Shown: positions 1 through 9,462, numbered from the stretch's first letter. The stretch: DNA of 64,000 nucleotides from Marinoscillum sp. MHG1-6 (GCF_024714475.1 NZ_JAMZMI010000003.1:558001-622000); one strand, 5' to 3'. Notes: generated by a model not told the origin, from the letters alone. Numbers and translations: made by a program.

Positions 1-673
1 TGCGGTTAACTCCCTTTCCGGTCATCGTCGCTCCTGACATTCCATCAACCTGATGATCCGTCAAACCAGCATTACCTTCACCCTTCACCATTGACACTGA
101 TACTAATTCACCAGCTTCAAAAATGGTCTTTCCAACATATCTTCCCTGAATTTCCTGTGAAGTAATTCTAGCTCCAAGACCAGGAGTTTCCTGCTTATGG
201 TCAAATGCAATACCTCTAATGGTATTCAAGTCTCCATCCAAAGCAATGTAACCTGAGATCCAATCCCAAAGACCAGCTCCGAACATTGGAAATACATAAG
301 CTTCTGTCTTTCCGGATTCGTTTTTAAACATATAAACCGGGTACAGTCGCTCGCTCTTATCAAGTCTGTAATTCTTTTGAACGCTTACTTTTTCAGCGAC
401 AATTTTATTCCCCTTAGCATCCGCCTCTACCGTGTTACCTTCCGCATCCACAACGATGGAAGTTACCTTTTGATCGTAAAGGGACAGAATTTCATTAGGG
501 TCCTTGATATTGGAGATATCCATTACAGCCCCAAGAATCTTTTTCTTGGTATCCAGCTCGATTTGCTTGTCCTGAGCTGGTTTTAGGCCAACAGATGCAA
601 GAGAAAGCATACCACCAAGAATAATGGTAAGGACAGCCGAAAATATGATGATGTATGTATTAGATCGTTGCAC
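1..673 (-). CDS. nqrC: Na+-translocating NADH:quinone reductase subunit C, 3' partial
   Basis: Subunit C of the membrane Na+-NQR complex, which carries a covalently bound FMN in electron transfer from NADH to quinone. The start is a GTG (671-673) that overlaps the nqrB stop (660-662), giving MQRSNTYIII, one N-terminal membrane helix and a periplasmic domain. The FMN-attachment motif SGAT is visible near the window edge (26-37), with the acceptor threonine at about residue 216. The reading frame is open to base 1, so the last residues lie outside the window. It is the third gene of the nqrABC order; nqrDEF would be expected further left. Family assignment is secure; the GTG start is inferred because no ATG lies near the nqrB stop in this frame. 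Confidence 0.95.
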   Translation of the reverse strand, partial: MQRSNTYIIIFSAVLTIILGGMLSLASVGLKPAQDKQIELDTKKKILGAVMDISNIKDPNEILSLYDQKVTSIVVDAEGNTVEADAKGNKIVAEKVSVQKNYRLDKSERLYPVYMFKNESGKTEAYVFPMFGAGLWDWISGYIALDGDLNTIRGIAFDHKQETPGLGARITSQEIQGRYVGKTIFEAGELVSVSMVKGEGNAGLTDHQVDGMSGATMTGKGVNR

Positions 674-1850
674 GCTTCAGTCTTCTTTTTTTGTTAGCAT
701 CTACTACGTAATAATCAATCAATGGAGCGAACACGTTCATGAACAGGATCGCCAACATGATTCCTTCAGGGTAAGCAGGGTTTACTACTCTTATCAACAC
801 GGTTAGCACACCGATTAAAAATCCGTAAATCCATTTTCCTGTTTCTGTTTGAGCAGCGGATACAGGGTCTGTCGCCATGTATACAGCTCCGAAAGCTAAT
901 CCACCGATCACCAGGTGATAATGTGCAGGAAGTTCAAGGAATGAATTTCCACCAATCATATTGAAAAGGAGACCCATTAGGTAAGCTCCTGAGAAAACAC
1001 TAAAGATGATCTTCCAGCTACCTACACCGGTTCCTACTAATATCAATGCACCTAGCAGGCACATCAAAGTAGAAGTTTCTCCAATCGATCCGGGGATCAC
1101 TCCAACAAACATGTTCCAAAAATCAAACATCCCGGCATACCAGTGACCTGCCATGTCTGCCATCATATCGGTGCCATTTTGAGCTGCACTCGCTCCGTAA
1201 GCCAATACGGTTGCTCCGCTATAACCATCTACTGGTTGTGCGTCACCAAAGAATGTCCATACCTCTCCGGAAATCTGTGATGGATAGGCAAAATACAAGA
1301 ATGCCCGTGCCGTTAATGCCACGTTAAGAATATTCATCCCTGTTCCACCAAATGCTTCTTTACCGATCACCACAGCAAAAATGGTCGCTAATGCAACTTG
1401 CCAAAGTGGAATGGTTGGAGGCATTACCAATGGAATCAACATACCTGTTACCAGGAATCCTTCACTCACCGGATGTTGTCTCACCACACAGAAAACAAAT
1501 TCAGTGATCAAACCAACGGCGTAAGAAACGATAAGAATAGGAATAACCGCCAAGGCTCCAATCAATAACTTATCTACCAGAGATCCTTCAACGCCTGTTG
1601 AGATAAAGTGCTGGTGTCCAACATTCCAAATACCAAAAAGCAAACAAGGGATCATGGCGATCACCACGGTGAACATCACCCTTTTAAGGTCTACTGCATC
1701 TTTGATCTGTGTTCCCTTTTTACCGGTAGTGATGTCCGGAGCAAATACGATCGTTCTATGCCCTTCGTACAGGGTATGGAACTTCTCAAGTTTCCCTCCC
1801 TTTTCAAATTGTGGCTTCAGGCCATCAAATAGGTTTTTTAATAACTTCAT
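660..1850 (-). CDS. nqrB: Na+-translocating NADH:quinone reductase subunit B
   Basis: Integral membrane subunit of Na+-NQR (NqrB/RnfD family), 396 residues with about ten hydrophobic segments from residue 56 on. The covalent FMN motif SGAT is at residues 211-214 (threonine 214), as in characterised NqrB proteins. The conserved N-terminal stretch with HRTIVFAPDITTG and the loop RQHPVSEGFLVTG (residues 124-136) are present. It begins 12 nt after the nqrA stop and its stop overlaps the nqrC start, so the three genes are one transcription unit. It is expected to take part in Na+ translocation and quinone reduction. Confidence 0.97.
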   Translation of the reverse strand: MKLLKNLFDGLKPQFEKGGKLEKFHTLYEGHRTIVFAPDITTGKKGTQIKDAVDLKRVMFTVVIAMIPCLLFGIWNVGHQHFISTGVEGSLVDKLLIGALAVIPILIVSYAVGLITEFVFCVVRQHPVSEGFLVTGMLIPLVMPPTIPLWQVALATIFAVVIGKEAFGGTGMNILNVALTARAFLYFAYPSQISGEVWTFFGDAQPVDGYSGATVLAYGASAAQNGTDMMADMAGHWYAGMFDFWNMFVGVIPGSIGETSTLMCLLGALILVGTGVGSWKIIFSVFSGAYLMGLLFNMIGGNSFLELPAHYHLVIGGLAFGAVYMATDPVSAAQTETGKWIYGFLIGVLTVLIRVVNPAYPEGIMLAILFMNVFAPLIDYYVVDANKKRRLKRATI

Positions 1851-1862
1851 TAAACCTCTCTA

Positions 1863-3227
1863 TTAGCTATGTTGAACTAAATCAATTCCTTTTCTCAAAA
1901 TTTTCTGAAGGTCATTCTTAGAAGGATCTATATACTCGCAAAGAGCTACATCCTCTTCAATCACCTCGAAGATTCCCAATGCTTCCATTCCATCGTAATC
2001 ATTTGCAAGAACTGCCTTGAATAGATAAGTTGGAAGAATGTCCATAGGAAGTACCTTTTCAAAAGCACCCGTTACCACGAAAGACCTTTGCTCACCGTGA
2101 GTGTTGGTATCTACCTTGAACTCTTTCTTTCCGCCAAGGAATGAAAGCAGACCGAATGCTTTGTGGAAACTCAATTTTGTTGAAGAAGGCAAAATCCATC
2201 CCAAAAACTCCTCATAGTCTCCCTCAGGAATAACAGAAATCTGGTTGTGATAATACCCTAGATAACCGTCCTTACCTACAGCTTCTCCTGTAAGCACATT
2301 TCCTGAAATATATCTCAGTTTGCCACTTTCTACATTGCCTTCGGCTAATTTGCCCGCCTGGGCACCAATGTATGTTTTCACGTAAGCCGGTGCCGAAACG
2401 CTATTACCCGCGATGGCTACTAACTTAGACGCGTCATATTTTCCTTCGATAAAGAGTCGCCCGATTTGAGCAACGAAATACGGCGTTGTCGTCCAAACAA
2501 TATCGCCCTTGTTCACAGGATCAAGGTGATGGATTTGAACCCCCACATTACCTGCCGGATGAGCTCCGCTAATTTTATTGATCTCTACTCCCTGTGCCTG
2601 AGAAAAAACACCGGCCACTTCAGCATCACCATCAATGTTCAAATGAACAAGACCCGGAGTCAATTTTTTAAGTACATCCAATCCTGCCTGAAAGTATTGC
2701 TCTTTTCCCTGAAGGATGAAGGCATAATCAGCAGCTAATGGACTGGAATCAAATGCAGAAATGAAAATTGATTTCGGAGTATCTTCAGGACTGGCGATCA
2801 CTCCATAAGGTCGTTGAATCAATGACGGCCAAACACCGCCTTGTGACATATGATTCACAATCTCCTCTCTTGACAGTCCGGCCAGATCTGATACGGAGTA
2901 AGACTTGAATGATTCATACTCTACAGTCTTGTCCGCTAAAATTTTGATTTCAAGCACCTTTCTTTTTTCACCCCTTTTGATCTCCACGACCTCCCCACTC
3001 ACCGGAGATACGTATTTGACATCTTCAAAAGGTTTCACGTAGAAAATCGGTGAACCTGCCTTTACATTGTCCCCTTCTTTGACAAGAAGCTTGGGACGAT
3101 CAACTCCAATAAAGTCTGTAGGCTTGATTGCGAAGGTTTCAGGCTGGGAGATTTCGGTGATTTTTTTCTCCGGCTTCCCGGCCAGGTTTAAGTTAAAACC
3201 TTTCTTTAGCTTAATCGTTTTCGACAT
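1863..3227 (-). CDS. nqrA: Na+-translocating NADH:quinone reductase subunit A
   Basis: Peripheral cytoplasmic subunit of Na+-NQR, 454 residues, involved in quinone binding. The N-terminal third (residues 30-90) reads as a biotinyl-lipoyl-like barrel (VKEGDNVKAGSPIFYVKPFEDVKYVSPVSGEV), followed by the central region and the C-terminal part ending in ILRKGIDLV, all typical for NqrA. It is the first gene of the operon (12 nt to nqrB). A TAnnTTTG box lies 33 nt upstream of its ATG. No truncation is seen. Confidence 0.97.
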   Translation of the reverse strand: MSKTIKLKKGFNLNLAGKPEKKITEISQPETFAIKPTDFIGVDRPKLLVKEGDNVKAGSPIFYVKPFEDVKYVSPVSGEVVEIKRGEKRKVLEIKILADKTVEYESFKSYSVSDLAGLSREEIVNHMSQGGVWPSLIQRPYGVIASPEDTPKSIFISAFDSSPLAADYAFILQGKEQYFQAGLDVLKKLTPGLVHLNIDGDAEVAGVFSQAQGVEINKISGAHPAGNVGVQIHHLDPVNKGDIVWTTTPYFVAQIGRLFIEGKYDASKLVAIAGNSVSAPAYVKTYIGAQAGKLAEGNVESGKLRYISGNVLTGEAVGKDGYLGYYHNQISVIPEGDYEEFLGWILPSSTKLSFHKAFGLLSFLGGKKEFKVDTNTHGEQRSFVVTGAFEKVLPMDILPTYLFKAVLANDYDGMEALGIFEVIEEDVALCEYIDPSKNDLQKILRKGIDLVQHS

Positions 3228-3259
3228 TTTTTAACGTATCGGTCTACTTAAAATCACGG

Positions 3260-3267
3260 CAAAAATA
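3260..3267 (-). promoter_or_regulatory. Likely -7 box of the nqr operon promoter
   Basis: On the minus strand this reads TATTTTTG, a full match to the Bacteroidota -7 consensus TAnnTTTG, 33 nt upstream of the nqrA ATG. A TTTG lies further upstream but at 13 nt rather than the usual 19-21, so the -33 element is not clear. Confidence 0.5.
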
Positions 3268-3322
3268 GTAAAAAAATGTTCAAATGAAACGAATGAAGGA
3301 TTTGTTGAGAAACTATTTTCCC

Positions 3323-3339
3323 AACCCAAAAAATGGGTT
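3323..3339 (-). terminator. Weak hairpin just after ispH
   Basis: AACCCA and TGGGTT form a 6-bp stem around a five-base loop directly after the ispH stop (3341). On the minus strand there is no long T run after the stem, so it is at best a weak terminator separating ispH from the nqr operon. Confidence 0.35.
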
Positions 3340-3340
3340 T

Positions 3341-4234
3341 TCACCCTTGCAAAACGGGCTCCTTGCTCAACAAAAAATCCTTTATCTGAGCCATTAACCA
3401 GCCAGGAGTAGACGTTGCTCCGCAGATGCCTATACTGTCATCTGATTTTATCCAACTAAGGTCTATTTCTTTCTCACTCTGGATATAATAGCTGCGTGGG
3501 TTATTCTGAAGACACACTTCATAGAGGGCACGCCCATTAGAACTTTTCTTCCCGGCTACAAAAAGTATCACATTATGCCTGGAAGAAAATTCCAGCATTT
3601 TAGGCTCTCTATTGGAAACCTGCCGACAAATACTATCATTCGCATTAAAGTCCTCATCCGTGAGAGATCCTTTGGCTTCGGCTATTCGTTCCTCAATGAG
3701 TTGCTTTATATGATAAAATCCTTTGGTGCTTTTCGTTGTTTGGCTATACAACGTTACCGGGCGGGTAAAGTCAATTTTTTCTAAATCGGCTTCAGTAGTA
3801 ACTATGATAGCAGTATTTCTGGTCTGACCGGTTAGTCCGACTACTTCAGCATGACCATCTTTCCCATATATAACTATTTGTCCCTCAACCTCCTCAGATT
3901 TATCGTAGCTATGTTTGATTCTATTCTGCAGCTTGAGTACGACAGGACAAGATGCATCGATAAGTTCCAGATTATTCTCAATAGCCAACTTATAAGTTTC
4001 CGGGGGCTCCCCGTGAGCACGGATCAATACTTTTGAATCTTTGATATTGGCCAGATCTTCATGGGTGATGGTCCTGAGTCCTTTATTATAGAGACGTTCT
4101 ACCTCCATATCATTATGCACAATATCCCCAAGACAATACAAATGGTTGCCGTCGGCCATTTCATCCTCCGCCATTTGAATGGCGAACTCTACGCCAAAGC
4201 AGTAACCTGAGTTCTGATCTATTTCAACTTTCAT
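3341..4234 (-). CDS. ispH: 4-hydroxy-3-methylbut-2-enyl diphosphate reductase
   Basis: Last enzyme of the MEP isoprenoid pathway (IspH/LytB), an iron-sulfur protein making IPP and DMAPP. The three cluster cysteines are visible: C12 in GYCFGV, C96 in ASCPVV and C203 in SICRQVSNRE. The conserved histidine motif RAHGEPP is at residues 72-78 and the substrate-loop motif CGATSTP at 271-277. Length 297 is close to the family norm. It overlaps the end of cmk by 11 nt on the same strand, suggesting coupled translation. Confidence 0.97.
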   Translation of the reverse strand: MKVEIDQNSGYCFGVEFAIQMAEDEMADGNHLYCLGDIVHNDMEVERLYNKGLRTITHEDLANIKDSKVLIRAHGEPPETYKLAIENNLELIDASCPVVLKLQNRIKHSYDKSEEVEGQIVIYGKDGHAEVVGLTGQTRNTAIIVTTEADLEKIDFTRPVTLYSQTTKSTKGFYHIKQLIEERIAEAKGSLTDEDFNANDSICRQVSNREPKMLEFSSRHNVILFVAGKKSSNGRALYEVCLQNNPRSYYIQSEKEIDLSWIKSDDSIGICGATSTPGWLMAQIKDFLLSKEPVLQG

Positions 4235-4889
4235 AGATTCTGGATTTTGCCCACTCTACAATTTTACCCACTTGTGTTTCAAAAGTCAATTTGGAAGTGT
4301 CCAATTCTAAAGCATCTTCTGCTTTAACCAACGGAGACTCCTTTCTGTTCGAATCAATTTGATCTCTTTCTAACAAATTGGCTTTTATTGCAGAAAGTTC
4401 CTCTTCAATTCCCTTTTCCGCGAGTTCCTTTTGCCTTCTAAGCGCCCGAACATCCGCACTGGCTGTCATGAACACCTTTAATTCCGCTTCAGGAAACACC
4501 ACTGTACCGATATCCCGACCATCCATCACCAGACCTTTGAAATGTCCCATCTCCTGCTGCTGGCTGACCATCTCCTGCCTGACCTCTTTGATCGCAGAAA
4601 TGTGACTAACCATTTCATTCACCTTCATGGTGCGAATTTCTGAAGCCACATTCTCTCCATTTAAATTGATTTCATTATCATCAAAGTTGAGATGGATCTC
4701 TTTGAGTGCCTGAACTACCTGGCTATGATCCCTGGGATCGATATCATTCCTAATAAAAAAAAGAGTGGTCGCCCGATACATGGCGCCGCTATCAACATAG
4801 GTATAATTTAAGGCCTTTGCCACTTCCCTGGCGGTTGAACTCTTCCCTGTACCGGAATAACCATCAAGGGCAATGTTGATTCTCTTCAT
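4224..4889 (-). CDS. cmk: Cytidylate kinase
   Basis: Phosphorylates CMP and dCMP to the diphosphates using ATP, in the cytoplasm. The P-loop GYSGTGKSS lies at residues 10-18 from the chosen ATG, followed by the CMP-binding DSGAMYR segment and the MDGRDIGTVVFP motif typical of Cmk. An in-frame ATG three codons upstream (4898) is possible, but MKRINIALDGYSGTGKS matches the usual family start better and leaves a 2-nt gap after the preceding small gene. Its 3' end overlaps ispH. Confidence 0.95.
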   Translation of the reverse strand: MKRINIALDGYSGTGKSSTAREVAKALNYTYVDSGAMYRATTLFFIRNDIDPRDHSQVVQALKEIHLNFDDNEINLNGENVASEIRTMKVNEMVSHISAIKEVRQEMVSQQQEMGHFKGLVMDGRDIGTVVFPEAELKVFMTASADVRALRRQKELAEKGIEEELSAIKANLLERDQIDSNRKESPLVKAEDALELDTSKLTFETQVGKIVEWAKSRIYES

Positions 4890-4891
4890 AA

Positions 4892-5032
4892 TCAACAATC
4901 CTTAAGAGGGCAAGGAATGGGCTTGCCCTTTTTGATCTGTCTTTTGGAACTGGTAGGCCCCTTCCTGCAACCTGACAAAATCAGGGCAAAGGCGAAAACG
5001 AATAAGAGCGTATATCTTTTAATTGAGGCCAT
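4892..5032 (-). CDS. Tiny lipoprotein, unknown role
   Basis: A 46-residue reading frame that starts with MASIKRYTLLF, has a hydrophobic signal segment and a lipobox LSGC (cysteine 22), then a basic linker and ends PIPCPLKDC. It sits in the 157-nt gap between fabD and cmk on the same strand, ending 2 nt before the cmk ATG and beginning 14 nt after the fabD stop, so it is probably part of the same operon. The signal peptide and lipobox together argue for a real gene despite its size. The two C-terminal cysteines in CPLKDC could bind metal or form a disulfide, but no function can be assigned. Confidence 0.75.
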   Translation of the reverse strand: MASIKRYTLLFVFAFALILSGCRKGPTSSKRQIKKGKPIPCPLKDC

Positions 5033-5046
5033 AATCCAAATTTAAT

Positions 5047-5919
5047 TTAAATATGAGCAGTATTTGCTTCTCTGTCAATTTTCTTGATCAAACCCTGAAG
5101 TACATTACCTGGTCCACACTCCGTAAAGCTACTTGCTCCATCTGCAATCATCGCCTGAACAATTTGAGTCCACTTAACCGCTCCAGTCAGTTGAGACACG
5201 AGGTTAGCCTTGATAGTTTCCACATCTGAATGTGGTTGGGCGTCCACGTTCTGATATACCGGACAGCTCGGAGGGCTGAAATTCGTGCTTTGAATAGCCT
5301 CCGCAAGTTCTTCACGCGCAGGCTCCATGATTGGAGAATGGAATGCTCCTCCAACAGGAAGTATTAACGCTCTTTTTGCTCCAGCCTCCTTCAATTTTTC
5401 ACAAGCGAGTTCCACTCCTTTAACGGAGCCAGAAATCACTAATTGTCCCGGACAGTTATAATTTGCCGCCACTACCACATCATCAATCTCCTGGCATACT
5501 TGCTCTACAACTGCGTCTTCTAGCCCTAAAACAGCTGCCATAGTCGATTCTTGTAGTTCACAGGCCTTTTGCATAGCCTGAGCTCTTTTCGAAACCAACT
5601 TCAATCCATCTTCAAAGCTTAATGCTCCATTGGCCACCAACGCTGAAAATTCTCCAAGCGAATGACCTGCAACCATTTCAGGTTTGAAATTATCAGAAAC
5701 CAATGCGGAAATAACGCTATGAAGAAATACCGCTGGCTGGGTCACTTTGGTTTGTTTCAATTCCTCATCGGAACCTTCAAACATGACATCCGAAATACGG
5801 AAACCCAAAATTTCATTGGCTTTTTCAAAAAGGTCTTTTGCTTTTTCAGAGCTTTCGTAAAGGTCCTTACCCATACCTGAAAACTGAGCTCCCTGACCGG
5901 GAAATACATATGCGTTCAT
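5047..5919 (-). CDS. fabD: Malonyl-CoA:ACP transacylase
   Basis: Transfers malonyl from CoA to acyl carrier protein at the start of fatty acid elongation. The nucleophile motif GHSLGE (serine 87), the oxyanion motif FPGQGAQ (6-12) and the catalytic histidine in GAFHSP (H194) are all present, and the C-terminal GPGNVLQGL is typical. Length 290 is normal. A TAnnTTTG box lies just upstream of the ATG, so it probably heads the fabD-lipoprotein-cmk-ispH transcription unit. Confidence 0.97.
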   Translation of the reverse strand: MNAYVFPGQGAQFSGMGKDLYESSEKAKDLFEKANEILGFRISDVMFEGSDEELKQTKVTQPAVFLHSVISALVSDNFKPEMVAGHSLGEFSALVANGALSFEDGLKLVSKRAQAMQKACELQESTMAAVLGLEDAVVEQVCQEIDDVVVAANYNCPGQLVISGSVKGVELACEKLKEAGAKRALILPVGGAFHSPIMEPAREELAEAIQSTNFSPPSCPVYQNVDAQPHSDVETIKANLVSQLTGAVKWTQIVQAMIADGASSFTECGPGNVLQGLIKKIDREANTAHI

Positions 5920-5941
5920 CGAAGTTGATTTAATTGGGGTG

Positions 5942-5949
5942 CAAAACTA
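5942..5949 (-). promoter_or_regulatory. Likely -7 box of the fabD promoter
   Basis: Minus-strand TAGTTTTG, matching TAnnTTTG, followed by GCACCCC and 23 nt upstream of the fabD ATG. A TTTC lies 20 nt further upstream as a possible -33 element. The match implies a very short leader. Confidence 0.5.
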
Positions 5950-5958
5950 GGCAACATC

Positions 5959-6378
5959 TCAGGAATCCAGAAATCTTTCGCGAAGTTCGGGTGTGGGGAC
6001 CCGGCATGTATCTCTTTTCCCAAACCAGCGATACCTGTTTCTGGCGATATAATTATATAAACAGTCTCTGACCACTCCGGGGATAATTATGCCTGCGTAA
6101 AGAATACTCCAGGGTAACCCTAACAATCGCAACACCTCTAATGCCCCACGACTCCGGGTATAAACCTGGCCTTTTCTTACAAATACAACACTGTCAAAAT
6201 AGGTGGTATCAAGCCCGTAAGAAGACATTAGATTGGCCCCATAGTCCGACTGCAGTGAAGCAAACCTGATCTTTTGATCTTTATCCCAATCTATGATGAA
6301 ATTGACGAATCCATTACAGAGGTTACAGACTCCATCGAATAGTAACACATTTCCATCTACCTCATTAGTTGAATCCAC
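5959..6378 (-). CDS. DCC-family thiol-disulfide oxidoreductase (DUF393, YuxK-like)
   Basis: A 139-residue protein of the DCC family, named after the DxxCxxC signature. Here it is DGVCNLC at residues 15-21, with FVNFIIDWDK following. A hydrophobic stretch near residues 85-105 (LRLLGLPWSILYAGIIIPG) and an arginine/tyrosine-rich C-terminus (YNYIARNRYRWFG) are typical. Members are predicted thiol-disulfide oxidoreductases; the substrate is unknown. The ATG overlaps the end of the large secreted gene upstream by 22 nt, indicating translational coupling or a slightly later start. Confidence 0.85.
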   Translation of the reverse strand: MDSTNEVDGNVLLFDGVCNLCNGFVNFIIDWDKDQKIRFASLQSDYGANLMSSYGLDTTYFDSVVFVRKGQVYTRSRGALEVLRLLGLPWSILYAGIIIPGVVRDCLYNYIARNRYRWFGKRDTCRVPTPELRERFLDS

Positions 6379-9224
6379 CCTTTAAAACTCTTTTTTGCCT
6401 GTTTTGGATCCAATACATCGAAGGTGACCACAGCTTCATAGTAATATACTCCCACAGCAAGGTCAAGTCCCTGTTTATTGGTTCCGTCCCAACGAATTAA
6501 ATAATCATTTTCATTTGGCTTGGTACTGTACTGAAAGACCTCATTTCCTGTACGGTCAAACACTTTGAATTCCAGATCCAATACAAAGCGCGGACAATTA
6601 TTATAATCAAAGGAACTTACGTTAATATCTCTACCCGTATATATAGGAGTAAAAACATCATTGAATCCGTCCTTATTAGGAGTGAAGGCATTCGGAAATA
6701 AAATGAACGGACAATTATCGTTGCAAATCATCTCAGTCAGCTCACTTTCGTTGCCAGAACGGTCAACTGAAGAAAGCTTGTAGCATCCCTTGAAGGAAGT
6801 CAGATCCGTGTCAGTGTAAGAAGTACCCACCTCTGTAGACTTTAACTCGAAAGTACCTTCATCGCCAGTTTCCGAGTAATATATGTTGTAAGAGACGATA
6901 TCATCATCACAATCAAAATCACCATCTTCCTCCCAGGTAATTCGGTTTTGAAAAATATCATTGTCACACCCCTTGTCGGCCAAATACGCCTCACATTCAA
7001 AACTTGGATCTATCATAAATGATAATGGGGTACATGGGGGAATGGTATCATTCGGCTGACCACACGCCACCTGAGACCTGTTGATCAGTGGTTCCGGCAA
7101 CAGATCATTTTCATAGGTCCCTTGAGTAGAAACGTAATAACAATATTCTATCGTATCATGTAGAGTCTCCCCATTGAACGCTCCATTATCTACATATTTC
7201 AAAGGTGCAAAAGTGATATCAACGGAATCGATCACAACCAAACTATCCAGATTGGTATCAATCACCCTGTCCCTGTATATATAATGGTATGGATACTCTG
7301 GCGTTTTCATTGACCACGGCACTTCTGCCGACCAGCTGAGCTCCATCGACTGAACCAGAGGTGTCAGTTGCAACCAAACTGAGGATGCAGTAGAAGAGGA
7401 ATCCAGGCTGGCATCATTTCCATCATACAGCCCAACATAATAAGTATATTGAAATGAATGGGTATTTAGTCCGGTATCTACATACGATGTGTCAGCAGTT
7501 TTAGAAACAATTTTAGTATAAGCGCTTCCTGACTCATTCGATTTTCTAAATAAGTCATATGAATAAGGTGGTGGAAAATCCACCGGATTGATTTGATAGG
7601 GTGGAGTCCATTTTATTATTATTTCACCATCCGTTTCGCTAGTCTCCCTGACATCCACATTGGTTATGACAGGTACATCGATGATTAGGCTATCACAGAT
7701 TTCCTCCGACACATAACTCACCCCACCTCCCGGTGCCGGGAATTCTGCCACAAGTCGGTAGCAATACTTAGCCCCTGCAGACAAACCACTTCCAGCATTA
7801 TTATCCAGATAGGTCGTCTCATTGATACTTACATTATCTATAAGTTCATATCCTGTATTAGCAGGCATGCCCAGCTCACATTCATCGAGTGTAACATCAA
7901 AGGATCCTGTCTTTCGCCATATCTGCATCGACTCGGCCTCACTGCATGCATAATCATCCCAGTTGAGTGTAATTGACCTACTCCCCGTAACGCTGGCCTG
8001 CAAACCAGTTGGTGCCGGTCCGGCCACTGTGATTAGAAAGGTTTCGAACTCTACCAGGTTGGGTCGGAATTCAGGGAGATCCGTCGCCTTGATCTGAACC
8101 TCATAAGGTCGCTCCCGGACATTGGAACATTGAGTATCCCAGCTGAAATTAAGAACAGCCGGAGAGTTCTCCTGATAAGTGGGTGGATCAGGAGCATAGG
8201 TCGCTGTGTTGCTCACCTCGAACGGGCCTCCAAAGACTTCCAGCTTTATTGGGTCTCCATCAGGATCAATCGCCGTGGCTATGGCTGAAACTGTTTCACC
8301 TGCTGTTACACAGATGTCATCCGGTGCCGTAATTTCCGGGCGATTATTATCCGTATCCAGCACTATAATTTGCATGTCCCGAACCACATAACCCAATCTG
8401 AACCATTGCCCCTGCACTTGTCTCCATTCCTCAATAATAAAGGCTACATTATATTCCCGCTGTTCGGGGTTGTTACCTACCGGTATAGATTTATCTCCCG
8501 GCGAATCCCAAATCAAGTCCCCTGTAATAGGGTTAAGAGATAATGTAGGTGGATTACCAGCCTCACTACCCTGAGAATAATCAGAGTAAAACTCTGGATC
8601 ATTCAGTTCCCTGTAGTTGTTAACTGTAGTGCCTCGTGCCTGCTTGGGAGTGGTAAAACGATAAGATAAGCTATCCCCATCAGGGTCATACGCCCCTGAA
8701 TTGTGAATAAAAAGCCCTCCAACAGCTGCATAATCGATTGGGGGAACCGTAAGAACCGGGGTGTTATTTATTCCAAAAAAAGGGTCAATAACAATCAAGC
8801 TCTCAATATAGAAAGGAGTCCCCACGGAATTATCCATATTGATAATGCCATCATTTCGATAGTCCTCTTCGTAGCTCACCAGATACCCATTCCCATTGGG
8901 AGATTCATAGGTATGGACAAAAGTGAAAGAAACCATCTCGATTTCATTCCCGGCGGGAACCTTTTGAGTATCAAACGGCCCATCTACTATTGTTCCGTCT
9001 CCAAGTTTTAGTGTACCTCCTCCGAATTCAATAGAAGATCCTGAATCACGATATCCTGTAATCGTAAAACGGTAGGTAAGTGAAAACTGATTAATGCGCA
9101 CCGCTGTGATTTCACCGGCCCTAATGTGGGTTGCTTGCAAACTGCGAAAAGAAAAGAACAACAAAAACAAGAAGGCTACCTTGCCTATTTCCGTTAGAAT
9201 CCTCCTCACGTATCTATTTCTCAT
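6357..9224 (-). CDS. Large secreted protein with T9SS/gliding C-terminal domain (CHU_C)
   Basis: A 955-residue cell-surface or secreted protein. Residues 1-31 are a signal peptide ending at RSLQA. The mature N-terminus THIRAGEITAVRI is a recurrent start in Bacteroidota surface proteins. The middle consists of cadherin/Ig-like and fibronectin III-like segments (for example PEITAPDDICVTAGETVSAIATAI and APTGLQASVTGSRSITLNW). The last about 95 residues, starting at FPNAFTPNKDGFNDVF and ending YYEAVVTF..GWIQLMR, are the gliding-motility-associated C-terminal domain that directs export by the type IX system (type B). No enzymatic motif is seen; adhesion or surface-scaffold function is inferred. It is transcribed divergently from sdhC. 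Confidence 0.88.
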   Translation of the reverse strand: MRNRYVRRILTEIGKVAFLFLLFFSFRSLQATHIRAGEITAVRINQFSLTYRFTITGYRDSGSSIEFGGGTLKLGDGTIVDGPFDTQKVPAGNEIEMVSFTFVHTYESPNGNGYLVSYEEDYRNDGIINMDNSVGTPFYIESLIVIDPFFGINNTPVLTVPPIDYAAVGGLFIHNSGAYDPDGDSLSYRFTTPKQARGTTVNNYRELNDPEFYSDYSQGSEAGNPPTLSLNPITGDLIWDSPGDKSIPVGNNPEQREYNVAFIIEEWRQVQGQWFRLGYVVRDMQIIVLDTDNNRPEITAPDDICVTAGETVSAIATAIDPDGDPIKLEVFGGPFEVSNTATYAPDPPTYQENSPAVLNFSWDTQCSNVRERPYEVQIKATDLPEFRPNLVEFETFLITVAGPAPTGLQASVTGSRSITLNWDDYACSEAESMQIWRKTGSFDVTLDECELGMPANTGYELIDNVSINETTYLDNNAGSGLSAGAKYCYRLVAEFPAPGGGVSYVSEEICDSLIIDVPVITNVDVRETSETDGEIIIKWTPPYQINPVDFPPPYSYDLFRKSNESGSAYTKIVSKTADTSYVDTGLNTHSFQYTYYVGLYDGNDASLDSSSTASSVWLQLTPLVQSMELSWSAEVPWSMKTPEYPYHYIYRDRVIDTNLDSLVVIDSVDITFAPLKYVDNGAFNGETLHDTIEYCYYVSTQGTYENDLLPEPLINRSQVACGQPNDTIPPCTPLSFMIDPSFECEAYLADKGCDNDIFQNRITWEEDGDFDCDDDIVSYNIYYSETGDEGTFELKSTEVGTSYTDTDLTSFKGCYKLSSVDRSGNESELTEMICNDNCPFILFPNAFTPNKDGFNDVFTPIYTGRDINVSSFDYNNCPRFVLDLEFKVFDRTGNEVFQYSTKPNENDYLIRWDGTNKQGLDLAVGVYYYEAVVTFDVLDPKQAKKSFKGWIQLMR

Positions 9225-9431
9225 TTTACTGGATTGAGACTTGAAGTTAATACATTCTGCTATAAGACCTGCGAGTAGATATTACGAAAGATCACCTTCC
9301 AAAACTATTGCTCACAAAACCTTTATTTTAAAAAAACGGATTTACGGTGCAAACAATTACATTACACAAAAACTTCTTATTTAGAACTTTTCAAAATAAG
9401 TAAATCTACGTATTCAAAAAGATGAACACAA

Positions 9432-9462
9432 TTGTTCGGTTAAGAGTTGGGAACTACCTTTG
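9432..9462 (+). promoter_or_regulatory. sdhCAB promoter
   Basis: TTG at 9432-9434 and TACCTTTG at 9455-9462 are separated by 20 nt, a good match to the Bacteroidota promoter TTTG-N19/21-TAnnTTTG. The start codon of sdhC follows 31 nt downstream. The rest of the 269-nt divergent gap (9225-9493) is AT-rich and shows no other feature. Confidence 0.75.
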
